From Actinoallomurus vinaceus (GTDB lineage: Bacteria; Actinomycetota; Actinomycetes; Streptosporangiales; Streptosporangiaceae), in NCBI RefSeq assembly GCF_039542055.1, contig NZ_BAABHK010000001.1, positions 744,001 to 808,000 on the forward strand: a stretch of DNA of 64,000 nucleotides. The letters are read 5' to 3'. This document shows, piece after piece, positions 51,691-59,692 of the stretch. The number at the start of each line of letters is the position of its first letter. The stretch's first letter is position 1. Position numbers and translations under genes: made by a program. A model generated the notes under the pieces. The model was not told the origin of the DNA, ran no database searches, and saw nothing but the letters and a program-made list of their open reading frames with translations.

Positions 51691-52596
51691 TCAGGCTGCC
51701 TCGGCGACGGGCTCCGGCCGGACCACCGCGCGCCGCTTGGAGCGAGCGGTGCGGAGCCCGTCCACGCTGAGGATCACCAGGGCCGCCCAGACCAGCAGGA
51801 ACCCGACCCACCGGCTCGCCGGCATCGCCTCGTGCTGGACCACCAGCCCGATCAGGAACTGCAGCACCGGCGCCAGGTACTGCAGCATGCCGATGACCGT
51901 GAGCGGCACGCGCGTCGCCGCGGTGTTGAACAGCATCAGCGGGATCGCCGTCACCACCCCCGCGCCCACGAGCAGGGCGATGTGCCCGCTCCCGTGCCCG
52001 GTGAACGTCGGATGCGACGCGAACAGCGTGTACCCCAGGGCGGGCAGGAACAGCACCGCCGTCTCCACCGTCAGGCTCTCCGCCGACCCCGTTGCGGCGA
52101 ACTTCTTGACCAGGCCGTACGTGCCGAAGCTGCAGGCCAGCAGCAGCGCGATCCACGGCAGTCGGCCGTAGTCCGCGGCGAGGATCGCGACGGCGACCAC
52201 GCTGATCCCGATCGCCGCCCACTGCCAGGCGCGCAGCCGTTCCCGGAAGACCAGAACGCCGAGCAGCACACTGACCAGCGGGTTGATGAAGTAGCCGAGG
52301 GCCGCCTCGATCGTGTGCCCGTTGTTGACGGCGTAGATGTACGTGCCCCAGTTGACCGTGATGATCACCGCGGCGAGGGCCAGCAGCGCGATCCGCCGCG
52401 GCCGCATCGTCTTGAGCCAGCCCCAGTTCCGGCGTACGACGAGGATCACCAGCACGGCGGCCAGCGACCACATCATGCGGTGGGCGAGGATCTCGAGCGG
52501 CCCGGCCGGCTTGAGCAGCGGCCAGTAGAGGGGGAACAAGCCCCACATCGTGTACGCCGCGATGCCGGACAGAATGCCACGACGGTTATCAGCCAC
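51691..52596 (-). CDS. rarD: EamA-family transporter RarD
   Basis: 301 residues, ten membrane helices in two EamA repeats. RarD signatures are the N-terminal GILSGIAAYTMWGLFPLYW, EILAHRMMWSL and WGTYIYAVNNGHTIEAALGYFINP. It is a predicted drug/metabolite transporter in the cytoplasmic membrane with no proven substrate. It is convergent with the protease array and divergent from msrA (103 bp between starts). Confidence 0.9.
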   Translation of the reverse strand: MADNRRGILSGIAAYTMWGLFPLYWPLLKPAGPLEILAHRMMWSLAAVLVILVVRRNWGWLKTMRPRRIALLALAAVIITVNWGTYIYAVNNGHTIEAALGYFINPLVSVLLGVLVFRERLRAWQWAAIGISVVAVAILAADYGRLPWIALLLACSFGTYGLVKKFAATGSAESLTVETAVLFLPALGYTLFASHPTFTGHGSGHIALLVGAGVVTAIPLMLFNTAATRVPLTVIGMLQYLAPVLQFLIGLVVQHEAMPASRWVGFLLVWAALVILSVDGLRTARSKRRAVVRPEPVAEAA

Positions 52597-52661
52597 GGAG
52601 AAATGGTAGCAAGTCGTAATCAGCGTAGATGCTGAACAGTACTGTCAAGCGGTGCTTCACG

Positions 52662-52675
52662 AACGAGGTCTCGTT
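52662..52675. promoter_or_regulatory. Palindrome in the rarD/msrA divergent promoter
   Basis: AACGAG-GT-CTCGTT, a 6-bp inverted repeat, 24 bp before the msrA start. It is a possible operator; no regulator was identified. Confidence 0.4.
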
Positions 52676-52699
52676 TGCTCCGGGGGATAGCCTGCAAGG

Positions 52700-53356
52700 G
52701 TGTTCGGATTCGCGAAGACGAAGATGATCAGTCCCGACGAGGCCCTGCCCGGACGGGACACCCCCATGCCGGTGGCTGAGCGGCACACGGTGCTCGGCAC
52801 CCCGCTCGCCCCGCCCTATCCGCCCGGCACCGCGATCGCCGAGTTCGGCGAAGGCTGCTTCTGGGGCGTCGAGCGCGCCTTCTGGAAGATCCCCGGCGTC
52901 GTGTCCACCGCCGTCGGCTACGCGGGCGGCTATACCAAGAACCCCACGTACGAAGAGGTCTGCTCCGGCCTGACCGGCCACACCGAGGCCGTGCGCGTCG
53001 TCTACGACCCGGCCAAGATCTCCTACGAGCAGCTGCTGAAGGCCTTCTGGGAGGGCCACGACCCGACCCAGGGCATGCGCCAGGGCAACGACGTCGGCAC
53101 GCAGTACCGCTCGGTCATCTTCTACCGCGACGACGCGGAACGCGAGGCCGCCCTCGCCTCCCGCGACGCGTACCAGAAGGTCCTGACCACGAGCGGCTAC
53201 GGCGAGATCACCACCGAGATCGTCCCCGCCGGTGAGTTCTACTTCGCCGAGGACTACCACCAGCAGTACCTCTCGGACGCCAAGAACCCCAACGGCTACT
53301 GCGGCGTGGGTGGCACCGGTCTTAGCTGCCCGGTGGGCGTGGCGCGCGCCGAGTAG
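52700..53356 (+). CDS. msrA: Peptide-methionine (S)-S-oxide reductase
   Basis: 218 residues. The catalytic Cys is in GEGCFWGVERAFW and the substrate region is TAVGYAGGYTKNPTYEEVCSG. GHTEAVRVVYDP and GTQYRSVIF are family signatures. Two C-terminal Cys (NGYCGVGG, SCPVG) are the recycling residues. It repairs oxidised methionine in the cytoplasm. A divergent copy of its last ~34 codons occurs at 55438. Confidence 0.95.
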   Translation: MFGFAKTKMISPDEALPGRDTPMPVAERHTVLGTPLAPPYPPGTAIAEFGEGCFWGVERAFWKIPGVVSTAVGYAGGYTKNPTYEEVCSGLTGHTEAVRVVYDPAKISYEQLLKAFWEGHDPTQGMRQGNDVGTQYRSVIFYRDDAEREAALASRDAYQKVLTTSGYGEITTEIVPAGEFYFAEDYHQQYLSDAKNPNGYCGVGGTGLSCPVGVARAE

Positions 53357-53359
53357 GGC

Positions 53360-53541
53360 GTGACCTCGGGCGGGGTCCTCTACATCGTGGTCTGTGCCGC
53401 TCCGGCGGCCTCCGGAGTTGAGGGCCTGGTCTTCTTGCGCAGGCGGCGGGGTGGCATGTCTACGTGATCGCCACTCCGCTGGGCCTTCGCTTCATCGATG
53501 CCGACCGGCTCGCCTCGTTGACCGGTGAGCCGGTACGGAGT
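53360..53541 (+). pseudogene. 5' fragment of a flavoprotein gene, frameshifted
   Basis: About 180 bp nearly identical to the start of the intact flavoprotein gene at 55862 (YIVVCAAPAASGVE, then after a 1-nt deletion the frame is lost although the DNA match continues to CGGTACGGAG). It begins 3 bp after msrA. Confidence 0.8.
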
Positions 53542-53650
53542 GTCAATCCGCTCAAAGCGTGGAGATCGTGTTATGCCACTTTGGTCCTGAGCCGATCGAC
53601 ACATCACGATGACGCTCAGGTGCGTGATCGCGCTCCTGCGGCACCTCAGC

Positions 53651-53682
53651 GTTCGCTGTTCGGTATTGACCGAACAGCGAAC
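53651..53682. promoter_or_regulatory. 14-bp perfect inverted repeat before the AbiE-like operon
   Basis: GTTCGCTGTTCGGT-ATTG-ACCGAACAGCGAAC ends 7 bp before the first start codon of the operon. AbiEi antitoxins autoregulate by binding inverted repeats in their promoter, so this is the likely operator. The 28 paired bases could also fold in the leader RNA. Confidence 0.75.
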
Positions 53683-53689
53683 ACTTGGA

Positions 53690-54718
53690 ATGCTGGACTG
53701 CATGGATCCTGCGGCTCTGGCCGTCGACGCCTTCGCGCAGTTGGGCATCGACGCCCGGCTGCCTGTTGACGCATCCGATTGTGGTGCCGATCTCGTGCTG
53801 GACCCGGACGGTATCGGGTTCAGGGTCCAGGTGAAGTATCGCGCTTTGGTGACCGACGATGTGGCGGAGAGGCTGCTGTCGGAGACGATGCCGCGAGATG
53901 CGGCTCTCCTAGTGATCGCCGACCGGGTGACCGATGTGGCACGCGCGGTGCTGACATCCCGGCGTGCGGGCTACCTCGACTTGCGGGGCCGGCTGGCACT
54001 CCGTACGGACCGCCTCGTGATCGACGCCGAGGTTGAGCCGGTGAAAGAGCGGGCCGGGCGCACCGGCGCACTGAGCGGCAAGGCGGGGCTGGAGGTCGCG
54101 ACAGCACTGCTGATGCATCCCGAGCGAGCGGTGGTGGTACGCCAACTGGCACGCGAACTGGGGCGATCACCCAGTACGGTCTCCGACGTCCTTGCCGCTC
54201 TAAGGCAGGACAACCTCATCGACCCTGGCAACGCGGTCACCGGTTCGCGGCTGTTCTGGCAGGTTGCCGACCGATGGCCCACTTCACGGACCTATCTCGC
54301 CCGGCCGCCGATGCCCGGTGAGGCGAGCTTGACCGCCCCGCTGCGACTCGGCCTCGATGATGTCGAGCACATGTCCGGGTGGGCGTTGACCGACTCCGCT
54401 GCTGCGGTCGCCTACGGTGCACCCTTGGCGTTTCGCTCTGATCAGGTGCTCGATTTCTACGTGCCCGATCACTCTGTCGTCCGGCGCGCGACGACTCTGC
54501 TCGGCGTCGCCGGCGGCACCTCGCACGCACGGGCCACAGTGCGCGCTGCCCCCGTGCCCGCGGTCGTGCAGGGGAGAATCAACCTGGAGACGAACGCGCT
54601 TGAGTGGCCTCTCGCGCATCCGCTGTTCGTCGCGCTGGATCTGGCCCAGGACGTTGGCCGGGGCCGCGAAATCCTCGCCGCCTGGACCCCTGATGATCGG
54701 TGGACTCGTGTCTGGTAG
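53690..54718 (+). CDS. AbiEi-like antitoxin / winged-helix regulator of a type IV TA pair
   Basis: 342 residues (ATG 53690; ATG 53702 is possible). The N-terminal ~110 residues form an alpha/beta domain (FRVQVKYRALVTDDVAERLL, AALLVIADRVTDVARAVL). A winged helix is at ~130-200 (VVVRQLARELGRSPSTVSDVLAALRQ). The C-terminal domain has GWALTDSAAAVAYGAPLA and HPLFVALDLAQDVGRGREIL as in AbiEi-family antitoxins. The next gene encodes an AbiEii-like nucleotidyltransferase overlapping by 11 bp. Role: transcriptional autorepressor and antitoxin, inferred from family and context. Confidence 0.75.
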   Translation: MLDCMDPAALAVDAFAQLGIDARLPVDASDCGADLVLDPDGIGFRVQVKYRALVTDDVAERLLSETMPRDAALLVIADRVTDVARAVLTSRRAGYLDLRGRLALRTDRLVIDAEVEPVKERAGRTGALSGKAGLEVATALLMHPERAVVVRQLARELGRSPSTVSDVLAALRQDNLIDPGNAVTGSRLFWQVADRWPTSRTYLARPPMPGEASLTAPLRLGLDDVEHMSGWALTDSAAAVAYGAPLAFRSDQVLDFYVPDHSVVRRATTLLGVAGGTSHARATVRAAPVPAVVQGRINLETNALEWPLAHPLFVALDLAQDVGRGREILAAWTPDDRWTRVW

Positions 54719-55157
54719 CCGCGTCACCTTCGTGGGCGATGCGATGGCCGCAGTCGTCCAGGGTGTCATCGAGGTCCGTACGCTCATCGTCGGTGGGCTC
54801 GCGGTCCTGTCGCGCTTGTCGAGTCCCTATCGTGCCACGGTCGACCTAGACGTCGTCGATCGTCTGGTCGGCGGCGTGCCTCATCTTGAGGTGCTCCGCG
54901 CGGCCGACGGTGCCAAGCCAGTTGAACCGGCGGCGGTCCTACTGCCCACCCCGTACGTACGGCCTGCCTCGCTGGCTCAGATCCGTGCCGTCGACGCCGC
55001 GGTTGCATACGACATCGCGCTCCATGTCGACCTCTGGTTCGTACGCAGGCGCCCGGAAACGCTCCACTGGATCCGTAACGCAGCCGGTGCGGATGTCACA
55101 CTCGACGATCTCGACCTCGTCGCGGAGTTGCTGAACGCCGCCGCGCAGCGCGGGTGA
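54708..55157 (+). CDS. AbiEii-like nucleotidyltransferase (type IV toxin candidate), short form
   Basis: 149 residues from GTG 54708 (an in-frame ATG at 54693 is an alternative). The core VGGLAVLSRLSSPYRATVDLDVV has the GG...R..DLD pattern of AbiEii/MNT nucleotidyltransferases, with the DxD metal ligands. The length is below the usual 200-300 residues of AbiEii, so it may be a minimal or shortened version. It overlaps the antitoxin gene. Confidence 0.65.
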   Translation: MSGSRVTFVGDAMAAVVQGVIEVRTLIVGGLAVLSRLSSPYRATVDLDVVDRLVGGVPHLEVLRAADGAKPVEPAAVLLPTPYVRPASLAQIRAVDAAVAYDIALHVDLWFVRRRPETLHWIRNAAGADVTLDDLDLVAELLNAAAQRG

Positions 55158-55381
55158 GGAACATCGGGTCACAGCACCGGTCCCCTTTCAGTTATCAGCT
55201 GGTCACCGGGCCACTGCTGGACCGTCTCATCGAGCTCCGGGCAAACCCGTGGGATGCGGTGCCGGAACGTCCAGGCCAGTCGATGGTGAGACACGCGTTC
55301 TTCGGTGCGGACGACCAGGGCATGTTGACCTTCAACATTCATGAGCAGACCGAGACTCTGCGGATCATCGACATCATCTGA
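55154..55381 (+). CDS. Small protein, possibly RelE/ParE-like
   Basis: 75 residues; the GTG overlaps the preceding stop (GTGA), so it belongs to the same operon. LLDRLIELRANPWDAVPE, then MVRHAFFGADDQGMLTFNIHE and RIIDII recall the strand order of RelE-like proteins, but no catalytic residues can be assigned. It may be an accessory or unrelated cargo gene. Confidence 0.5.
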   Translation: MRNIGSQHRSPFSYQLVTGPLLDRLIELRANPWDAVPERPGQSMVRHAFFGADDQGMLTFNIHEQTETLRIIDII

Positions 55382-55437
55382 GCAGGCTGACAGTCTGGTC
55401 TTCGGGGCGGCGATGGCTCGATGGAAGGAGCACTCTC

Positions 55438-55548
55438 GTGGATCGCTTCCACCAGCAGTATCTTTCAAGCGATAAAAACCCCAACGGCTACTGCGGCGTC
55501 GGCGGCACCGGTGTGAGTTGTCCGGTGGGCATCGCTCGGGCCGAGTGA
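55438..55548 (+). pseudogene. Detached msrA C-terminal tail
   Basis: 36 codons matching the last part of MsrA (HQQYLSSDKNPNGYCGVGG, then SCPVGIARAE), with ~80% nucleotide identity to the msrA end at 53256-53356. The catalytic Cys domain is absent. GAAGGAG lies 7 nt before a GTG, so a 36-residue peptide with both resolving Cys might be translated. It is probably the end of a second, lost msrA. Confidence 0.75.
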
Positions 55549-55865
55549 ACGACACCGTCTTCGACGAGGTCTCGGTTCTGTGGGCGGAGCATCTCGGGCT
55601 GACGTTCCCGGATGACCTCAAGTGGCTGGAGGTTGACGGCGAACCGGTCGGGCTGCTCGACAGCGACATGGCCGGTTGCGTGAGTAGCTATCTAGGCGGA
55701 GCGCTGGACGCCGAGAAGCGCGTCATTCTGGGTGACTGCAGCCGGGTGCTCCAGAAGCTTCTTCCGAAGCTTCGCCGTGGCGAAGGGCGTCGATACGCGG
55801 AGCGCCTGGCCCGGATGGCCGATCTCATCCTCAGCGACTCGCCGCCCCAGTTGAGTGAGACGTGA
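55545..55865 (+). CDS. Small conserved hypothetical protein
   Basis: 106 residues; the GTG overlaps the msrA-tail stop and its own stop overlaps the flavoprotein GTG. No membrane span. Notable stretches are WAEHLGLTFPDDLKWLEVDG, LDSDMAGCVSSYLGG, and a helical C-terminus. I do not recognise a domain. The coupling suggests it works with the flavoprotein or XRE regulator. Confidence 0.65.
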   Translation: MNDTVFDEVSVLWAEHLGLTFPDDLKWLEVDGEPVGLLDSDMAGCVSSYLGGALDAEKRVILGDCSRVLQKLLPKLRRGEGRRYAERLARMADLILSDSPPQLSET

Positions 55866-56380
55866 CCTTGGGCAACGTCCTGTACATCGTGGTCTGTGCC
55901 GCTCCGGCGGCATCCGGCGTTGAGGACCTGGTGCTCCTTGCGCAGGCGGCGGGATGGCGTGTCCATGTGATCGCCACTCCGCTGGGCCTGCGCTTCATCG
56001 ATGCCGACCGGCTTGCCTCGTTGACTGGTGAGCCGGTGCGGAGCGAGTGGCGCATGCCGGGGGAGCCTAAGGCGCTGCCTCCGGCCGACGCGGCGATCGT
56101 CGCCCCGGCGACCTTCAACACGATCAACAGGTGGGCGACCGGCATCACCGACACGTTCGCCGTCGGTGTGCTGTGTGAGCTGGCGGGATTCGGAGTCCCG
56201 ATCGTGGCGGTTCCGCTGCTCAAGGACGCGCTTGCCCGTCATGTGGCGTTCGGTCCCAACCTCGACGCGTTGCGCTCGATGGGCGTGCGGGTGCTGTTCG
56301 ATCCGTCTGCGCCGCCGGATGCCCGTATGCCACCCTGGGGGCAGATCCTCACAGAGCTTGACGCACTTCGGGCACCGTAG
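55862..56380 (+). CDS. Flavoprotein (HFCD/phosphopantothenoylcysteine decarboxylase-like)
   Basis: 172 residues. LYIVVCAAPAASGVEDLVLLA and WRVHVIATPLGLRFID form the FMN-binding fold; ADAAIVAPATFNTINRWATG carries the PANTHL-like PATFNT motif of HFCD flavoproteins, and GVPIVAVPLL follows. It is likely an FMN-dependent Cys decarboxylase or oxidoreductase relative. It is part of a coupled set with the small protein before it and the XRE regulator 20 bp after it. Confidence 0.85.
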   Translation: MTLGNVLYIVVCAAPAASGVEDLVLLAQAAGWRVHVIATPLGLRFIDADRLASLTGEPVRSEWRMPGEPKALPPADAAIVAPATFNTINRWATGITDTFAVGVLCELAGFGVPIVAVPLLKDALARHVAFGPNLDALRSMGVRVLFDPSAPPDARMPPWGQILTELDALRAP

Positions 56381-56400
56381 CCCCTGGCGAAAGGCACAGC

Positions 56401-57606
56401 GTGGACGCTCGCGCCGAGATCGGTCGTCGTATCGCCCGCCAGAGACGGCGGCGGGGATTGAGCCAGGCCGTGCTGGCACAACTGGTGGGGCGCTCTGAGA
56501 GTTGGCTGAGCCAGGTGGAGCGGGGTCTCCGATCGATCGACAGTCACTCGGTGCTTCTCCAACTCGCTGAGATCCTCGGCGTCGACATCAGTCAGCTCAC
56601 GCCAAGCGAGACGGGTACGGAGACGGTGAAGTATGAGCCGGTCGCGGGCATCCGCGACGCCATGACGCGATACGGAGCGCTGCCCGGAGTGATCAACTCG
56701 CGGGCGAAGGTCTATCGTCGGCCGAGCCTGCGGTGGCTGAGTCGTGAAGTACGCCGGATCAACGGCCTGTATCAGGCAGCCCGCTACGACGATGCCGGAC
56801 GGCCGCTGCCAGGTCTGATCGAGACGGTCGAGGAGTCACGTCTGTCGTGCGCCGCTGCGGAGCGCCGGGCGGCTGACACCTTGCGCGCGCTCGTCTACCA
56901 CTCCGTGACGATGACACTTAACCGAGTCGGTGAGCCGGAACTCGCCTGGGCGGCGGCTGACCGCTCGATCGCGGCGGCAGAGTCGGCGGAGCGTCCACTC
57001 CTGGCTGCCGTGAGCGCGTATCGGCTCGGGTACGTCCTGATCGGGCTCAAGCGTGCGGGGCAAGCGGAACACCTCTTGCTCGGTTCCGCCGATGCCCTCG
57101 CGGCTTCGAGCCGACGTGCCAAGCCTCCTGTTCTGTCCATTCGCGGGGGCCTATATCTGGCGGCGGCAGCACGCTTCGACAGGGCAAGCGCTGACCGGCA
57201 TCTCCGGACGGCGCGAAGGATCGCGGAACAGGTCGGCAACGACCGTAACGACTTCTGGTCCGCGTTCGGACCGACCAACGTCGTTATTCACGAGGTGTCG
57301 GCCGCCGTCGCGTTCGGAGACGCCAAGCTCGCGCTCTCACGTGGCGAACCGCTGGACGTCCGGCGGTTGGGGCCTGGGCTTCGTGGACGACGTGCTCAAG
57401 TGCTCCTCGATATCGCACGTGCCCACGGTCAGCAGCGCAAGGACGCAGCCGCGGTACACACCCTGCTCAAGGCCGAGCAGATCTCACCGGAACTGATCCG
57501 GTACGACCCACGCACGAACGCGCTGCTCACCGAACTCGTCCGGCGCGAACACCGTGTCAGCACCCCAGAGTTGAGAGGACTCGCGCGCCGGGCTGGCGTC
57601 GTCTGA
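56401..57606 (+). CDS. XRE-family transcriptional regulator with helical repeat domain
   Basis: 401 residues. The N-terminal HTH (~5-65) includes RGLSQAVLAQLVGRSESWLSQVERG. The rest is alpha-helical and TPR-like (RALVYHSVTMTLNRVGEPELAWAAADRS, RLGYVLIGLKRAGQAEHLLLG), as in the large XRE-TPR regulators common in actinobacteria. It probably senses a ligand or protein partner. It is downstream of the flavoprotein in the same orientation. Confidence 0.87.
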   Translation: MDARAEIGRRIARQRRRRGLSQAVLAQLVGRSESWLSQVERGLRSIDSHSVLLQLAEILGVDISQLTPSETGTETVKYEPVAGIRDAMTRYGALPGVINSRAKVYRRPSLRWLSREVRRINGLYQAARYDDAGRPLPGLIETVEESRLSCAAAERRAADTLRALVYHSVTMTLNRVGEPELAWAAADRSIAAAESAERPLLAAVSAYRLGYVLIGLKRAGQAEHLLLGSADALAASSRRAKPPVLSIRGGLYLAAAARFDRASADRHLRTARRIAEQVGNDRNDFWSAFGPTNVVIHEVSAAVAFGDAKLALSRGEPLDVRRLGPGLRGRRAQVLLDIARAHGQQRKDAAAVHTLLKAEQISPELIRYDPRTNALLTELVRREHRVSTPELRGLARRAGVV

Positions 57607-57681
57607 CCCGCACTAGATTGCGGCTTCTTTGCCCTTACCGCAGTGCGGGCCAGCCTGGTCCGGCGGCGGGACCCTCGGGCT

Positions 57682-58203
57682 ATGGCACCCCAAGAGTCAT
57701 CGCAGCCGATCCCCGAAGTACTCAGCCCCACGCAGGAAGAGCACGAGCGGGAGATTCGCCTCCTGGCTGATCTGGTGCGGGAACTGGTCGGCTTCGGGTT
57801 TCAGGTCGGGATGAGTGACGCGGGTCCGGCCGTGTTCATCCGTTCGGCCAAGGGGCGGCTTGTCGTCGTGGTCGCGGTGAGTGGTGACTACTTCGAGTGG
57901 AAGTCGGGGGATGACAGTCACCTGGTGACAGATCCGGCTGGTGCGGCTGCTGCCATTGCCGCGCATGTCTGGACACGGGCTGGTGAAGCATGGGCGGCAC
58001 GGCGACCGGGGGAGCCGTCCAGGACCACAGCGGACAGGACCGGAATCGACGGTGAGCGGTGCGGACGGCTGAATGCCGCAGGCACCCGTAGGGCGAAGTT
58101 CTGCCGGCGGCACTGCGCCCCTGGACCGCGAACCGGCGGCGGTGCGGTCACGCCTCTGACCTGCGGTCGGGGACCTCGATGCTTCTCGTCGTTTCGTGCT
58201 TGA
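57682..58203 (+). CDS. Conserved hypothetical protein near the XRE regulator
   Basis: 173 residues from ATG 57682. The first ~110 residues are plausible protein (EEHEREIRLLADLVRELV, KGRLVVVVAVSGDYFEWKSG, DPAGAAAAIAAHVWTRAG). The C-terminal ~60 residues are Arg/Gly/Cys-rich and could be read-through of a degraded end. Similar small proteins occur near XRE regulators in actinobacteria. Function unknown. Confidence 0.5.
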   Translation: MAPQESSQPIPEVLSPTQEEHEREIRLLADLVRELVGFGFQVGMSDAGPAVFIRSAKGRLVVVVAVSGDYFEWKSGDDSHLVTDPAGAAAAIAAHVWTRAGEAWAARRPGEPSRTTADRTGIDGERCGRLNAAGTRRAKFCRRHCAPGPRTGGGAVTPLTCGRGPRCFSSFRA

Positions 58204-58559
58204 TCACATCGTCATGTGCCCTCAGTGCGCCCTGTAATCAGACCCTCCGGTATGCCTTCGGGGAAAGCCGGTTTCCCAGTTTGGAAGATTTCGGACCGCG
58301 ATCTTGCGAACTGCTCCGACCCAGGTAAGCGCGGGTTTGCGGCTGTCCGCGACTCCCCGTGAGTCCCCCTTGATCACCGTCCTAACGGGCACGCCTTGGC
58401 GACGCTCGCCGCAGCGCGAGCTTCCACCTCAACCACTGACCGCCCTCGCGCTGCCTGCGAGTTGCGGCCATCCCAGAGCCCGGGGCCCTGCCGGAGGTGT
58501 CTGAGCAGCGCTATGTGTTCTGGGCTGCTGCGGAACGGGCCGTTTGTATGGGTGACAGG
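58204..58559. other. 356-bp non-coding gap
   Basis: Base composition is more even than in neighbouring genes. I found no convincing ORF, hairpin or tRNA-like sequence. It may carry the promoter of the GrpB gene, but no clear element stands out. Confidence 0.4.
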
Positions 58560-59117
58560 ATGGCGCCTATGGCCAGGCCGATCATCGAAGTCGTTGAGTA
58601 CGATCCGGCATGGCAGGCTTTGGCTGCCGCTGCGATTGAGGAGATAGCGCAGGCGTTGCCTGGGGCCATGGTGGAGATTGAGCACATCGGCTCAACTGCT
58701 GTGCCGGGGTTGGCGGCCAAGCCCGTCATCGACCTGATGGCTGCGGTCACTGATCTGGAGATCGTTGAGCGGCTCCAGGGAACTTTGGTAAAGCTGGGTT
58801 ATCAGCGTCATTTCAACGGCATGGTCGACCGTCTGCTGTACGTGCGTGCCGCCGGCGGCGTGCGCAGCCACATCCTGCACGTCGTCAGGCTGGAGAGTTG
58901 GCCAACCCGCAACCAGCGGATTTTGCGCGATTACCTGCGCGAGCATCCAGACGACGCCGAGCGGTATGCCCGGCTGAAGCGGGAGATGGCTGCGGCTGGG
59001 GTCGCTCCTGGCGACTATGTGCGGGCGAAGACGGCCCTGATCCAGGAGATGACGGATCGGGCACGGGCGGAGCGTGGCTTGCCGTCGGTGCCCGTATGGG
59101 AGAAGACGGAGCGGTAA
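58560..59117 (+). CDS. GrpB family protein (nucleotidyltransferase fold)
   Basis: 185 residues from ATG 58560 (ATG 58548 and 58569 are alternatives). The GrpB signatures are VVEYDPAWQALAAAAIEEI, VEIEHIGSTAVPGLAAKPVIDLM with the HIGSTAVPGLxAKPxID motif, and SHILHVV. It belongs to the UPF0157 nucleotidyltransferase-like family of unknown substrate. Confidence 0.88.
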   Translation: MAPMARPIIEVVEYDPAWQALAAAAIEEIAQALPGAMVEIEHIGSTAVPGLAAKPVIDLMAAVTDLEIVERLQGTLVKLGYQRHFNGMVDRLLYVRAAGGVRSHILHVVRLESWPTRNQRILRDYLREHPDDAERYARLKREMAAAGVAPGDYVRAKTALIQEMTDRARAERGLPSVPVWEKTER

Positions 59118-59218
59118 TACAAGTCCGGCTGTCTGCCCGGTGGGCCGCCCGATCGGCACGGCCGGAGGGACCGGCGCCTACGGCGCACGCCCGTAGGGCG
59201 TGTCGGAGCGGGCAGCCT

Positions 59219-59240
59219 GCGGCGGCGCTCGCGCCGCCGC
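59219..59240 (+). terminator. Hairpin after the GrpB gene
   Basis: GCGGCGGCG-CTCG-CGCCGCCGC, a 9-bp stem with a tetraloop, immediately before the MerR promoter. Confidence 0.65.
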
Positions 59241-59241
59241 C

Positions 59242-59272
59242 TTGATCTAGAGTGCGCTCAAGGTTGAATCAT
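59242..59272 (+). promoter_or_regulatory. MerR-type promoter of the merR gene
   Basis: -35 TTGATC (59242-59247) and -10 AATCAT (59267-59272) are separated by 19 bp, the long spacer typical of MerR-activated promoters. The spacer holds the partial dyad TCTAGAGTGCGCTCAA. The -10 ends 6 bp before the ATG, which predicts a leaderless mRNA. Confidence 0.7.
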
Positions 59273-59278
59273 CGGAGG

Positions 59279-59650
59279 ATGACGTGGTTCTCACCGGGCG
59301 ATGTCGCCGACCGTACGGGTTTGAGTCTGGACACGCTGCGCTACTACGAGCGCGAAGGGCTGATCGGCCCGGTACGGCGTGACTCGGGCGGGCGGCGCCT
59401 GTACAGCGGTGGGGATCTGGCCTGGCTGGGCGTGGTGACCTGCCTGCGGCGGTCCGGGATGGGCATCGCGGACCTGCGGCGATTCGTCGGAGTGGTGCGC
59501 GGCGGGGCGCCCGCGTCCACGGAGCCGGTCGAGATGCTTCGGCTGCACCGCAGCCGGTTGGTCGAGGACATCGAGCACATCCGCGTCGCGCTCTCAGTGA
59601 TCGACGGCAAGATCGCCCACTACGAGCGGGCCGGCGCCCGGTCCGCCTGA
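59279..59650 (+). CDS. MerR family transcriptional regulator
   Basis: 123 residues. The N-terminal HTH (FSPGDVADRTGLSLDTLRYYEREGLIGP) and wing (GGRRLYSGGDLAWL) are classical. A coiled-coil (~85-118) follows with no Cys cluster, so a small organic ligand is likelier than a metal. Its own promoter and that of the aldo/keto reductase share the same 19-bp-spacer dyad, so it should control both. Convergent with the reductase gene (42 bp between stops). Confidence 0.88.
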   Translation: MTWFSPGDVADRTGLSLDTLRYYEREGLIGPVRRDSGGRRLYSGGDLAWLGVVTCLRRSGMGIADLRRFVGVVRGGAPASTEPVEMLRLHRSRLVEDIEHIRVALSVIDGKIAHYERAGARSA

Positions 59651-59692
59651 CCTCCGGCCGCGTCCGGCCGGAGGCCGGCGGCGTACGGGCGG

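Noticed and set aside
53464..53769. Short + frame across the flavoprotein fragment and the AbiE operator
   Set aside because: It crosses the pseudogene, the 14-bp palindrome and the start of the AbiEi-like gene in the wrong frame.
58304..58504. 66-codon + frame before the GrpB gene
   Set aside because: No ribosome site, biased composition and no recognisable family; left as part of the non-coding gap.
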